From: JBBIPA01 sp963820495
GTDB lineage: Bacteria > Chloroflexota > Dehalococcoidia > GIF9 > UBA5629
DNA length: 64,000 nucleotides
Direction of reading: 5' to 3'
Assembly (NCBI GenBank): GCA_963820495.1
Contig: CAWGAF010000001.1
Span: forward strand, 186,001 to 250,000
The position numbers and the translations under genes were made by a program. The notes under the pieces were generated by a model. The model was not told the origin of the DNA. It saw nothing but the letters and a program-made list of their open reading frames with translations, and ran no database searches. This document shows, one piece after another, positions 33,817 to 43,363 of the stretch (position 1 is the first letter of the stretch; each line of letters begins with the position of its first letter).

Positions 33817-36278
33817 TACTGTTTTCTCCTGTATTTTTCTATTTGAACGAGGGTTGTTGCTCGGGCAGGAGCAAAGCAGCTATCAGAATCGCCACCAAGC
33901 AGGGTTGAAGCCGCTGCTCCAAAATCAACCCCTTTGTTATCGGGCATAAACTTACCACCGTGATGTATTAGAATGACACCCGGCATTATCCTCGCAGTAA
34001 CATAGGCAGGCATAACTACCGTTCCTTTATCGTTGTAGACTTTAATCAGATCGTTGTCCTTAATTCCTCTGGCCTTGGCATCTGCTACGTTTATCCAAAC
34101 ACGGTGCCTGTAGACATGGTTTCTCAACAAGGCATGTTCCCAAAACACATAGTGCACCCGATATCTACTATGAGATGTTAATAACATTAGCGGATATTTA
34201 TTAACAAGGGGATCATCCATTCCCCTTATAGTCGGCATATATGTTGGGTATGGGGTCATATCGCCCCAGTCAGCCGGCAAATTGTCATACAAATTGCCAA
34301 ACGAGTCATAATGTTCGCCTTTGCCTCTATTAGCTTCATTAGCAATATATTCTGAGTATAGCTCTATTTTGCCTGATTTTGTCATCAAAGGCTTGCTTTC
34401 TTTGATTTGCTCATCCCATCCGGTAAAAGGTTCATCATCAAGTTCATCGCAATTGATAAACTTACCTTTGGTAAACTCCTCCCAGGTTGGAATTTCCTTG
34501 CTTTTCTTTTTATAGAAGGCTATTAAATTCTGATAAGAATCCTTCAAATAATTTTCCCAATCGTTCTCCCAATTTTCATCAGTTGTATAGTATTTGAAGA
34601 ATGTCTTGGGATTTACGCCAAGCTTTTCAGCAATCTTTATATAAACCCAGACCCAATGCTTGACTTCACCCGGATAGTCCACTATTCCTGGGTTACAATT
34701 CACGCATTCAAAAAAACCATAGGAAGCGCTTCTAGTAATAGCTTTTCCCTCCCATATCGGATCCTGGGCAGGCAAAATAATATCAGCAAATTGAACTGTG
34801 GGATTCATAATGCTATGCATGGAGATGACGAATTCCATCCTCATCATAGCCCTTACCTGGTCATTTGCTGAGTCGCATGCTGTAACAATGTGGTTAGAAG
34901 CATGAGGCTTGCTACCACCACTCCAGAAAAGGAATTTGGGATTGAAGTCCTTAACATATATAGGATTTGCCCGCCAGCCTATTGCTTTCATATAGTCTTT
35001 CTCAGACATTTCGCCACTTCTCACCTTATCTAAGAGCAAAACCGCTTGTGCCCATAAATGACTCCGATATAATTTAGGAACCTTGTAATCTCCATTTGGC
35101 CCCCAGGCAGTACTAAATTCACTAATTGGTAAGGGGCGGTATGGGCCAGGATGAATAGCAGGACCTCCACCGGGAGTACCCCAGCAGCCTAGCATAGCTT
35201 GTAAGGCAGCAAAAGAGCTTATTACCTGTTCACCATGGCTCTTGCGGCTTAAGCTAAAGTGTGCCCAGAGCCAGGCGGGTTTCATGGTAGCAACCAGCCT
35301 GGCTAACTCACGGATTGTTTCCGCTGGCACAGCGCACTGGTTCTCTGCCCACTCAGGTGTTTTCTCAATACCATCGCTAATACCCATAATATAGTTCTTC
35401 CATTTCTCAAATCCCACGGGTTCTAAATACTTTTCCACAAAGTTCCTATCCCACAAATCTTCGTGAAACAGTACATTAGCCATCCCCATAAACATGGCAA
35501 CATCGGTACCTGGTTTTATAGGTATCCACTGGTCTGCCAAAACCTTGGCTGCAACGCTATATCTCGGGTCAATGATAATAACTGGTTTACCTCGTTCCCG
35601 GGCAAGTTTAATAAACCAAGCCCATTGATGGGCAGGTCCTTGATGGCTAACAGTAGGATCGCTGCCCCAAATTACTACTATTTGGGACTTCGCCAGCATG
35701 TCAGAAGCAGAACTGGATGACCACTTATCAAGCTCCCAACCTCTTCCCCCAGTCATAACCTGTGCCATTAGCCTGGCGGCGTCATATGAGCACCAACCCC
35801 ACCCTTCTACTCCAGCACCCCAGAAAGAGAAAAGACGCTCTACAGTTTCATTTGGCATGTAAGCCGTGATAATAGAATAAGGACCATATTTATCCCTGCA
35901 TTCTTTCATCTTATCGGCTATAGTCGTCAGAGCTTCCTCCCAAGATATCCTGACATATTTACCTTCACCCCTCTTGGTGCCAGGAGCTCTCTTTAGAGGA
36001 TAAAGAATTCGTTCAGGATGTTGGCTATATTTGTGAAACGCCAAGCCCATGACACAAGGTCTTCGCTGGAGGCGGACTTTTAACAGGTCCTGTTCCGATA
36101 CCACCTCATCTTCTCTTCCTACATTCTTGTTGTATCGGTCATCAGGTTCAACTGCAACGACTTTGCCATCCTTAACAAGCGCTTTAATAACACACTGACT
36201 ATTACCACCGCAATTACACCGACAAGTTGTATAGGAGACATTTGCACCTTTGTACTTCCCAGTATAGCTTTGAGACAA
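33816..36278 (-). CDS. DMSO-reductase-family molybdopterin oxidoreductase
   Basis: 820-aa catalytic subunit. The N-terminal cysteines are arranged as CRCNCGGNSQC (residues ~19-29) and, further on, RRPCVMGLAFHK, consistent with an Fe-S cluster, followed by RILYPLKR and RISWEEALTTI. Molybdopterin-dinucleotide-binding domain at ~690-815. The start is TTG with a strong AAGGAGGG site. No signal peptide, so the enzyme is probably cytoplasmic and delivers or takes electrons through the fused ferredoxin-GltD protein encoded immediately downstream. Substrate unknown; it is only distantly similar to the other two molybdopterin proteins here. Confidence 0.86.
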   Translation of the reverse strand: MSQSYTGKYKGANVSYTTCRCNCGGNSQCVIKALVKDGKVVAVEPDDRYNKNVGREDEVVSEQDLLKVRLQRRPCVMGLAFHKYSQHPERILYPLKRAPGTKRGEGKYVRISWEEALTTIADKMKECRDKYGPYSIITAYMPNETVERLFSFWGAGVEGWGWCSYDAARLMAQVMTGGRGWELDKWSSSSASDMLAKSQIVVIWGSDPTVSHQGPAHQWAWFIKLARERGKPVIIIDPRYSVAAKVLADQWIPIKPGTDVAMFMGMANVLFHEDLWDRNFVEKYLEPVGFEKWKNYIMGISDGIEKTPEWAENQCAVPAETIRELARLVATMKPAWLWAHFSLSRKSHGEQVISSFAALQAMLGCWGTPGGGPAIHPGPYRPLPISEFSTAWGPNGDYKVPKLYRSHLWAQAVLLLDKVRSGEMSEKDYMKAIGWRANPIYVKDFNPKFLFWSGGSKPHASNHIVTACDSANDQVRAMMRMEFVISMHSIMNPTVQFADIILPAQDPIWEGKAITRSASYGFFECVNCNPGIVDYPGEVKHWVWVYIKIAEKLGVNPKTFFKYYTTDENWENDWENYLKDSYQNLIAFYKKKSKEIPTWEEFTKGKFINCDELDDEPFTGWDEQIKESKPLMTKSGKIELYSEYIANEANRGKGEHYDSFGNLYDNLPADWGDMTPYPTYMPTIRGMDDPLVNKYPLMLLTSHSRYRVHYVFWEHALLRNHVYRHRVWINVADAKARGIKDNDLIKVYNDKGTVVMPAYVTARIMPGVILIHHGGKFMPDNKGVDFGAAASTLLGGDSDSCFAPARATTLVQIEKYRRKQ

Positions 36279-36379
36279 CGCGATCCCTCCTTATCTAACA
36301 AATTGAATTCTATTTCGAGAAGTCATATGCCTGACAAATTGCTCGATTGAAAACAAAGGCTAATTCATACCCCTTGAAT

Positions 36380-37387
36380 CTAATAACCTCTCTTTTTGTT
36401 GACTACATTGCGCAATCTCTTTCCTTCAATGTAACGCTTCAGGTTATCGCAGAACAGCTCAGTCACCACCTCATAATAGCTCACCAGTCTGCCGGAGACA
36501 TGGGGACTGATAATAACATTGGGTAGCATCCAGAGCTTGCTGTCAACTGGCAATGGTTCAACTGCATAAGCATCTAGACCTGCCCCGGCTATCCAACCCT
36601 GTTCCAGCGCACCTACCATTGCCTCCTCATCAACTGTGCTACCTCTGCCTACATTAATCAGATAGGCTGTTGGTTTCATAGCTCTAAGTTCCTTTTCTCC
36701 AATCATTTTATAAGTTCCCGAAGTCGAAGGTAACAAAAGAACCACAAAATCGCTCTCCGAGAGCAGTGCTCTCAGGTTTTCCACAGGTATGATAAGATCA
36801 ACGTACCTGGCTCTATCGCCTTTTTTAGCTGTCCGTCTGGTGGCTATCACCCTCATGCCAAAGGCTTTTGACATCCGCGCTAATTCTCTACCGATACTAC
36901 CCAACCCTACTATCCCCACAGTTTTAGAGCGAAGCAATATGGTAATAAACCGCTCCCACTTTTTCTCCTGCTTATTCAGGAAGCAAAACGGCGCCTGTTT
37001 AGCAAACATCAGCATCATGCAAAAAGCCATCTCACTTACTGGCGAAGCATGAATACCGCTCGTATTAGTCACTGTAACCCGGCTTTTCACAATGTCAGCA
37101 GTTAAGAAATGGTCTACGCCGGCTAACATGGTCTGAATCCATTTCAATCTTGGAGAACGGGCAATAACATTCTGGGGAGGTCGATAGCCGTATATTATTT
37201 CGGCTTGTGCTAACATGTTCTCAAACTTTACATCAGTAAAATCTCCCTTCCGCTCAGCGGTAACAATATCAGGGGCATCCCATAGGCCTGAAGCATCCAT
37301 TATTTTTATCTTCGGGCTGACAGCTGCTATTCTATCTAAATCCTTTCGACTGAGTGCTGAAGTTACAAGAATATTAATCGTCTTCAT
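36380..37387 (-). CDS. D-2-hydroxyacid dehydrogenase (NAD-dependent)
   Basis: Member of the 2-hydroxyacid/phosphoglycerate dehydrogenase family: reversible oxidation of a D-2-hydroxy acid with NAD. The NAD motif VGIVGLGSIGRELARMSKAFG lies near residue 155, the catalytic Arg is in LINVGRGSTVDE (~250), the Glu in AGLDAYAVEPLP (~280) and the His in VIISPHVSG (~300). The length of 335 aa is normal. ATG 37387 is chosen over the in-frame GTG 37396 because GGTGGG lies just before the ATG. It is first in the minus-strand group with the molybdopterin enzyme, 101 bases upstream of it. Confidence 0.88.
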   Translation of the reverse strand: MKTINILVTSALSRKDLDRIAAVSPKIKIMDASGLWDAPDIVTAERKGDFTDVKFENMLAQAEIIYGYRPPQNVIARSPRLKWIQTMLAGVDHFLTADIVKSRVTVTNTSGIHASPVSEMAFCMMLMFAKQAPFCFLNKQEKKWERFITILLRSKTVGIVGLGSIGRELARMSKAFGMRVIATRRTAKKGDRARYVDLIIPVENLRALLSESDFVVLLLPSTSGTYKMIGEKELRAMKPTAYLINVGRGSTVDEEAMVGALEQGWIAGAGLDAYAVEPLPVDSKLWMLPNVIISPHVSGRLVSYYEVVTELFCDNLKRYIEGKRLRNVVNKKRGY

Positions 37388-37884
37388 ATAACCCACCGCT
37401 TATTTCAATATGAACTAGGTCTTCATTCAGAGTTTTATTATATACCATTTTTCGGAGTAACAACTTGCAACCCTAAATCAGCAATTTTCTACTATATTTA
37501 GCAAATATACCGCCAAAAACATATCGACTTGACCGCTCGTTGATGTGAGAACGACGATCCGCAGTTAATTTAGGGCATTAAAACTGCATGTCCTACACCT
37601 TGTGCAAGCCAGGCAGTTTTTTCCTAACTATAGTTGGAGCCAACGAAGGGATTCGAACTGACGCCCGGCGGTTTAAGAAGTCTAGTCGTGATTTTGACTG
37701 CTTTTGCGACCTAATAGCTTTACAGTTTCAGCCTTAATTTAGGTGATAAGGGTGTCAACCTCCAAGCCAATTGCAGGAAAATATTAGAGGGAAATCGGGA
37801 AAAATTCAATTAATAGTCGGCGGCATTTATCTAGCCTTTTTAAGTGCCCTGCCGCTCCCTCGTATAAGGTATATTTTCTCGTTG
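37388..37884. other. Gene-free stretch holding the left direct repeat
   Basis: 497 bases between the hydroxyacid dehydrogenase start and the ATPase gene end. It contains the left copy of the long direct repeat (37635-37811); the remainder is AT-rich and shows no gene. Confidence 0.5.
37635..37811. repeat. Long direct repeat, left copy, starting with a tRNA 3'-end-like sequence
   Basis: 177 bases about 85-90% identical to 40625-40800, same orientation. Similarity begins sharply at TGGAGCCA and ends sharply at AAATTCAAT. On the minus strand the first part reads like a tRNA or tmRNA 3' end (GTTCGAATCCC then TTGGCTCCA), but the stem pairing is degenerate and no anticodon arm is present. The block CCAAGCCAATTGCAGG and its surroundings are identical in both copies. 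Confidence 0.8.
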
Positions 37885-40371
37885 CTACGACCACGCCGGT
37901 ATTATTCTGCCATCAGAGGTCTGCCAGTTAGGCAGCCAGACAAGTGTCACCAGTCGGATCAGGATGTCTTTTTTCGCTGGCCTGATGGAGAGATGTTCCA
38001 GTTCTTCGGTTAGTGGATCAATTTTCGTCGTCAGCAGGTCTAATTCGGCTTTGAAATCGGCCTCAAGCTCCTGAAGCCGCTGTTGATAGGCTACTACCGT
38101 ATCCCGAGCGCGACCAATATCCTGCGATTCCTTCATAATACGACTTGCACCGCGTGCCGCGGTTGTTGCACGGCCTACAGTACCTGTACTAATGGGACTT
38201 CTACCACCACCCAAGAATGCACCGAGTAAAGTCGCCCCGACGGATATAGCCATCTGTGTCTTTTGCTGTTTGGCCTGTTCCGCCTCTCTATCCACTACCG
38301 CCTGCGCCCGGCGTACCTGTTCCTCAAGTGAGGCAAGCTTCGGTTCATATTTCTGCCTTAGTCTTTCGGCAGCCGCATCGCGCTGCTCACGGGCATTGAG
38401 CTGAATCCGCGCTCTAAAATCTCGCTCCGGTTCACCTACATTAGAAAATTGCTTGAGCGACGGGCTCTTCAGTACCTCAAGTTTGTAGTTGCTATATATC
38501 CAGTTAGCCAGTTCCTTGCCCCATGCATCATAGCTCTTCGCTTTACCCGCCGCAGATGGCAAGGCCGCATAGATAGCCGGTTCGCGCGGCGTCTTCTCAA
38601 GATCGGAAATATTAAAAACGACCTCGATTGCCGCATTCCAGTTAACTGGAATAACGTCCTCGGTTATCTGCGTCATTAGACTAGCATCTCTGGTGACATC
38701 CACACCAGTCTTTACGTCACCAAAATGAACCTGAGCCGTGCCCAGCACCATGGGAGCATATAGCAATGCATCTCCAGCAGTTGGGCTGCCGCGCGGCGGG
38801 ACAAAATATTGTATTACCTCAGGTGGTAAGATAGGGCGACCGGGGCTTTTCGATACAACTCCTGATCCTGCTGGAGTTGGCTGTGCGACAACAGGCTTTG
38901 GGATAAAGTCAGAGGCTGGAGCAGTTGTTGCAGCAGCTTGCACCGAGGGCATAGCTGCTTTTCGCGGCTCCATGAGCACTTTAATCTGATTGCGCGTCAG
39001 CGGCCCTCTTAAATATGACATGGCCCAGCGAGTCTCAAATATCACCGGAGCATCATAGTTGACATTATTCATTAAGAAGATACGGTTACCAAGTCCAGCC
39101 AGAGTCTGCTCCATTGACTGCCTGTCGAAATTTTTACCAGTGGCAGCAGCCGCACCTTCGATGCCTTCGAGGACGCGCATCTTATCTCGTTCTGTTTGAA
39201 GACGTCCTATGAACCATGTACCTGTATTCGCCAGACCTTTATAATCAAGGTCAACCGGGTTTTGCGTGGCTAGCAATACTCCCACACCAAAGGCGCGTGC
39301 CTGCTTGAGCAGTGTCAACAACGGGCCTTTCGACGGCGGATTGGCAACGGGTGGGAAATAGCCATAGATCTCATCCATATAGAGCATAGCACGCAGGCTT
39401 GTTGTACCTGACTGTGTTCGCGTCCAAGCAAGAACCTGGTTCAAAAGCAGGGAAACGAAGAACATACGCTCAGAATCGTTTAAATGTGCTATTGAGAATA
39501 TGGCTATTTGGGGTTTGCCTTCACGGGTATATAGTAAATGTGCAATATCAAGCGGTTCCCCTTCCATCCATACGTTAAATCCGGGTGCTGCCAGCAGATT
39601 ATTAAGGGAAAGGGCCAGCTCAAATCGATCTTTTGCCGGATAGAATGAGTCCAGATCCATGACACCTATCCTGGTGATGGGTGGTGTCTGTATTTGCTGA
39701 ATGAGCGCCGCTATGTCAAGATCCTTGCCTTGTCTCCAGGATAAATCAAGGATATTCGAGATAAAAATATGCTCCCTGCTTCGAAGCGGATCAACCTCTT
39801 TGCCAAGGAGTCCCAGAAGACTGGTTACCGTTGAGCTGATCCTGTCTCTGATAAGCTCATTGTCCTCGATAATCTCTGGCAGTGGAGCAGCAAACGATTT
39901 CAAAATGGAAACTGGAATACCAGCAGTGCTGCCCGGCGTGTAGATAGCAAAGTCAGCAGCTTGACGCAGGCGGCTAATACGCTCGCCATCCTCTTGCCAC
40001 AAGGCAAGGCCGTTCTTCCATAGCTCGGCCTGCTGGGCAGCATAATCCTGCAGTGACAGGCCTTTCTTGCGGGCATCGTCTTCATTTATCCACGGGGCGA
40101 AGTCTTCGGCTCGCAATAATGGGAAGGTGAGAAGCAAATTCGCCAGGTCACCTTTGGGATCGATGACAATTGCAGGAATACCATCAATAGCTGCTTCTTC
40201 AATAGCTGCAATGCACAGACCTGTTTTTCCACTACCCGTCATACCAACACAAACGCCATGTGTGACCAGATGCTTCGATTCGTATAGAAGGAGTCCTTCC
40301 TTTGGCTTCTTTGCCGCCAGATCGTAAGGCCGTCCCAAGTAAAAAACACCTAACTTTTCGTAGTCTTCCAT
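37885..40371 (-). CDS. HerA-like P-loop ATPase, repeat-flanked
   Basis: 828-aa ATPase of the HerA/FtsK-like group (DUF853-type). Walker A is GMTGSGKTG (~43), followed by VIDPKGDLANLL (~70); Walker B is MLYMDEIYGYFPP (~350); ATQNPVDLDYKG (~390) is the sensor-type motif typical for HerA-like ATP-binding proteins. A Pro/Ala-rich linker (~480-520) leads to a charged coiled-coil part (~650-700), a short hydrophobic Gly-rich stretch (~712-740) and a final coiled coil. Codon use is somewhat richer in GC than the flanking genes. It stands alone between two long direct repeats. A DNA-translocation role is inference from the family; no NurA nuclease partner is adjacent. Confidence 0.85.
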   Translation of the reverse strand: MEDYEKLGVFYLGRPYDLAAKKPKEGLLLYESKHLVTHGVCVGMTGSGKTGLCIAAIEEAAIDGIPAIVIDPKGDLANLLLTFPLLRAEDFAPWINEDDARKKGLSLQDYAAQQAELWKNGLALWQEDGERISRLRQAADFAIYTPGSTAGIPVSILKSFAAPLPEIIEDNELIRDRISSTVTSLLGLLGKEVDPLRSREHIFISNILDLSWRQGKDLDIAALIQQIQTPPITRIGVMDLDSFYPAKDRFELALSLNNLLAAPGFNVWMEGEPLDIAHLLYTREGKPQIAIFSIAHLNDSERMFFVSLLLNQVLAWTRTQSGTTSLRAMLYMDEIYGYFPPVANPPSKGPLLTLLKQARAFGVGVLLATQNPVDLDYKGLANTGTWFIGRLQTERDKMRVLEGIEGAAAATGKNFDRQSMEQTLAGLGNRIFLMNNVNYDAPVIFETRWAMSYLRGPLTRNQIKVLMEPRKAAMPSVQAAATTAPASDFIPKPVVAQPTPAGSGVVSKSPGRPILPPEVIQYFVPPRGSPTAGDALLYAPMVLGTAQVHFGDVKTGVDVTRDASLMTQITEDVIPVNWNAAIEVVFNISDLEKTPREPAIYAALPSAAGKAKSYDAWGKELANWIYSNYKLEVLKSPSLKQFSNVGEPERDFRARIQLNAREQRDAAAERLRQKYEPKLASLEEQVRRAQAVVDREAEQAKQQKTQMAISVGATLLGAFLGGGRSPISTGTVGRATTAARGASRIMKESQDIGRARDTVVAYQQRLQELEADFKAELDLLTTKIDPLTEELEHLSIRPAKKDILIRLVTLVWLPNWQTSDGRIIPAWS

Positions 40372-40914
40372 GTCAAAAACCTCCCACGTCTCAAATTATC
40401 CACCTGGGCTGCTTTCCATAACAATTACGAGCAAAAACGGTTTTCCCATGGGTGGGACTCAATTCTAAATAAAAGAATTTCATCAGTCAACAATTCACCT
40501 GAGACAAAACTCAAAATGTAAAACGCCATAAGCCCATATCGAGAGCCAATGGATACTCCGATATGCCTCACTATTATATTATTATAATGAAAAAACGTGC
40601 CAATATCGATAGATTTTGAAGCTGTGGAGCCAGCGAAGGGATTCGAACCGACGCCCAGCGGTTTACGAAGTCTGGTTTTGGTTTTGCCTGTTTTCGCCAC
40701 TAAATAGCTTCACAGTTTCGGCCTTAATTTACCTGATTAGGGTGTCAACCTCCAAGCCAATTGCAGGAAAATATTAGAGAAAAATCGGGGAAAATTCAAT
40801 GCAATGCTAACAAAACGATGTTTTGTTAAATACCATGTCTGTTGATATATTTATTCGGACTTAAATGAATAGCACCAGCAACTGAGGTTGGTATTGAGTC
40901 AGGTTAAGGAGAAT
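40372..40914. other. Gene-free stretch holding the right direct repeat
   Basis: 543 bases between the ATPase start and the sigma factor end. It contains the right repeat (40625-40800) and, beside it, a perfect dyad TAACAAAAC-GAT-GTTTTGTTA at 40808-40828 that could form an AT-rich hairpin after the sigma gene but lacks a T-run. Nothing coding is convincing. Confidence 0.5.
40625..40800. repeat. Long direct repeat, right copy
   Basis: 176 bases, partner of 37635-37811. On the minus strand it ends with CGGTTCGAATCCCTTCGC then TGGCTCCA, tRNA 3'-end-like. The tRNA-like part of the two copies differs at several sites, whereas the far third is nearly identical. Together the copies bracket the ATPase gene. 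Confidence 0.8.
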
Positions 40915-42516
40915 TTACTCGAGGTAGTCTTTGAGTTTACGGCTGCGGCTTGGATGGCGAAGCTTCCGTAGTGCCTTAGCCTCAATCTGGCGAATTCGCT
41001 CCCGGGTTCGGTGAAATTCTACGCCGACTTCCTCCAAAGTTCGCTCTCTTCCATCCTCCAAGCCAAATCTAAGTACTAGAATCCTTCGCTCACGATCAGT
41101 GAGCTCTTTAAGAATGTTTTGAAGTTGTTGTTTGAGCAGCACCCCTGACGCCGCATCGGCTGGTGACATGGTGGCTCGATCCTCAATAAAATCGCCGAGA
41201 TGACTGTCTCCCTCTTCGTTAATAGGCATTTCTAAAGACATTGGCATTTGAGACAATTTCACAATTTCCCTTACTTTTTCTGCGGTGATCTCCATACCTC
41301 TACCAATTTCCTCGCAACTCGGCTCGCGCCCATATTCCTGAGTTAAGCGACGATCTGTCCTACATAGTCTACTGATAATTTCCACTATGTGTACCGGAAT
41401 ACGAATAGTGCGAGACTGTTCAGATAGTGCCCTGGTAATACCCTGTCTAATCCAACAATGAGCATAAGTACTAAATTTAAAGCCCCTTCTGTATTGGAAT
41501 TTGTCCACGGCTCGGAGTAGTCCAATGTTCCCTTCCTGAATAAGATCAAGGAATGGCATTCCATGATGGACATATTTTTTGGCAACGCTGACTACCAGTC
41601 GTAGATTTGCTTCAGTAAGATGTTTTTTGGATTCCTCCGCTGTTCTTTTTACCTTTTCAAAAAAGGATTTAAACTGTTGACTTTTAGATTGGAGTTGGGA
41701 CAGGAACTCGGGATTAATCGGCTCACTAACGATAGACTCCACCTCACGCCATGAAGTTTCATCTCCAATAATAGTTAATAGTTCTGGAGGCAAAAGGCGG
41801 CTATCCAAGGAGATGCTGATTAATTTTTGTTCTACTTCTGAGATGTCTTCTTCACAGGTTTCTGAAATATCGTTAATCAACGTCTGGTCGATTACGCTAT
41901 TGATTGCAGCTTCTAGCTTTTCGTTACGAATATTCCTGACAAAGCTATTTTCAGGAGGAAGCCCAAGCCGTTCAGTAAGAATGTCGATTAAAGGTTGAGC
42001 GGCAAGCAGATGCCTAAGCAAAAAAATTATGATAGCTTTTGTTGATGGATAAATATGGTATTGTTTAAAATAAAGCTCCTCGATCTTTCTAAGGTACTTG
42101 GCTTCTTCTAATTTACTGGCTAATACTCTCTCGTCGTTTGCCGTGATAAGTTGGACTCTACCGATCTCACTTAAGTATCCATATACAGGGTCATCAATTG
42201 CCTCCTGAACGTCTAGCCCTTCCTCTCGCGGCTGCAGCGCAGACCTGGCTTCTGGTCCGGGTTTGCCGATCAAATCCTCTTCAGATTCCTCATTTTCCCA
42301 AAGAGAAGTCTCTCCTGTAATATCTTCTTCTAGCTCTTCATCAATAGTTGACTCAGGTTCATGGTCGACGTTAAGTACGTCGTCAAGGGCTAACTTATCG
42401 TTTCTCTTCCTATCAGGTAAAAAAGATAGGAGTTCATCATCCCAGCGTAAACTCACTTCCTGCTCTCTTTCCGTTCCTTTACATTGCAGATTTGGCTGAC
42501 CTGCGTACCAAATCAT
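40915..42516 (-). CDS. rpoD: Primary-type RNA polymerase sigma factor (sigma-70, RpoD/SigA)
   Basis: Sigma-70 family factor of 533 aa. The first ~100 residues are acidic and low in complexity; region 1.2 begins near DPVYGYLSEIGRVQLI (~108); region 2 holds AHCWIRQGITRALSEQSRTI (2.3-2.4, ~365), region 3 follows, and region 4 ends with the HTH TLEEVGVEFHRTRERIRQIE (~500). The region between 1.2 and 2 carries a non-conserved segment. The complete set of regions supports a housekeeping factor. The start shown is the longest; GTG at 42456 (then SLRWDDELLSF) has a better site (GAGAGCAGGA) and may be the true start. Confidence 0.88.
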   Translation of the reverse strand: MIWYAGQPNLQCKGTEREQEVSLRWDDELLSFLPDRKRNDKLALDDVLNVDHEPESTIDEELEEDITGETSLWENEESEEDLIGKPGPEARSALQPREEGLDVQEAIDDPVYGYLSEIGRVQLITANDERVLASKLEEAKYLRKIEELYFKQYHIYPSTKAIIIFLLRHLLAAQPLIDILTERLGLPPENSFVRNIRNEKLEAAINSVIDQTLINDISETCEEDISEVEQKLISISLDSRLLPPELLTIIGDETSWREVESIVSEPINPEFLSQLQSKSQQFKSFFEKVKRTAEESKKHLTEANLRLVVSVAKKYVHHGMPFLDLIQEGNIGLLRAVDKFQYRRGFKFSTYAHCWIRQGITRALSEQSRTIRIPVHIVEIISRLCRTDRRLTQEYGREPSCEEIGRGMEITAEKVREIVKLSQMPMSLEMPINEEGDSHLGDFIEDRATMSPADAASGVLLKQQLQNILKELTDRERRILVLRFGLEDGRERTLEEVGVEFHRTRERIRQIEAKALRKLRHPSRSRKLKDYLE

Positions 42517-42625
42517 TGTACCACTTTTTAAGTTATGACCTGCCCGTGTGAAATGTAATTACAACATCGGAGAAGCAGATAATGCTAACCAAATGACACA
42601 ATGCAGGCCTCTGTTCAATGAGAGG

Positions 42626-42841
42626 CTATCTTGATGATTCAGGCTTACATAGTTTGCAATTGTCAACATGCCTTCTAATTTTATTGGCAGCCGCCAGAGC
42701 CTCTATGTAAGTCTCAAATGGTCCGTGCCAAAATCCGAGGTGGCCAACCCTTGGACCCCTACCGTTCTTGCAGCAGCCACACTCTGCTTTGTGGACTTTG
42801 GCATAGCTCTGTTTTTTATGCTCCAGAACCCAAAAAGACAA
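42626..42841 (-). CDS. Small conserved CxxC protein
   Basis: 71-aa protein with two cysteine pairs, CGCCKNGRG (~21) and NCKLCKP (~60), separated by HLGFWHGPFETYIEALAAA. The layout (basic N-terminal strand, CxxC-N-G, HGPFxTYxEAL, CKxCKP at the end) recurs in short hypothetical proteins of anaerobic bacteria as I recall them, and the spacing suggests a zinc knuckle. No function is known. It lies 110 bases upstream of the sigma gene on the same strand; an operon with it is possible. Confidence 0.6.
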   Translation of the reverse strand: MSFWVLEHKKQSYAKVHKAECGCCKNGRGPRVGHLGFWHGPFETYIEALAAANKIRRHVDNCKLCKPESSR

Positions 42842-43105
42842 CTTATATTTCCTTTTTGACTACTTCGAAGGAACTAAGATTCTATCAGTCTTTTGGTTGC
42901 TGTTACAATTTTTTACTCGGTAAGCACACTTAATTTATTACTACGTACTGCACATTTTGGACTAATGTGTGATTCGATGAAATGCTCTTCTTTGAAAACA
43001 GACTGTAAGTCACTTTATCTCTATCTTCACTAGCCCCCACTATCACTTGACCCCAATCTACTCCTAAGAGCTATAGTTATTCTCTTATCTGTTGAGGCAC
43101 AGCCC

Positions 43106-43333
43106 TCACAATGGTAACCTGCGATCCTCAGTCCCTCCAACTTTTATTGTGGGGAGGTCAAAACGACGATAAACATAACCCTTGACAATAACCCCAGCAT
43201 AGCTCTTAAATGTATCTGGGCTCATTATTGCTCGATTGAACGCCTTTCGTTTAAGCCCCGGTAAAATTGTATCCGCTTCTGCATTGGGCACTATTTCAGC
43301 CCATACTTGTTGTAATGTATTCCATGAAATCAA
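43106..43333 (-). CDS. Unrecognised short ORF in degraded region
   Basis: 75 codons, product not recognised. It begins MISWNTLQQVWAEIV and contains SPDTFKSYAGVIVKGYVYRR. No clear ribosome site and no partner gene. Because it sits beside a dead transposase fragment it may be a remnant of a larger gene. Confidence 0.25.
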   Translation of the reverse strand: MISWNTLQQVWAEIVPNAEADTILPGLKRKAFNRAIMSPDTFKSYAGVIVKGYVYRRFDLPTIKVGGTEDRRLPL

Positions 43334-43363
43334 GCCAGAACTAAATTAGTAACGTGGCTGTTT

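Noticed and set aside
37635..37811. A tRNA gene inside the direct repeats
   Set aside because: Only a 3'-end-like part is present; T-stem pairing is poor and no anticodon or D arm can be drawn.
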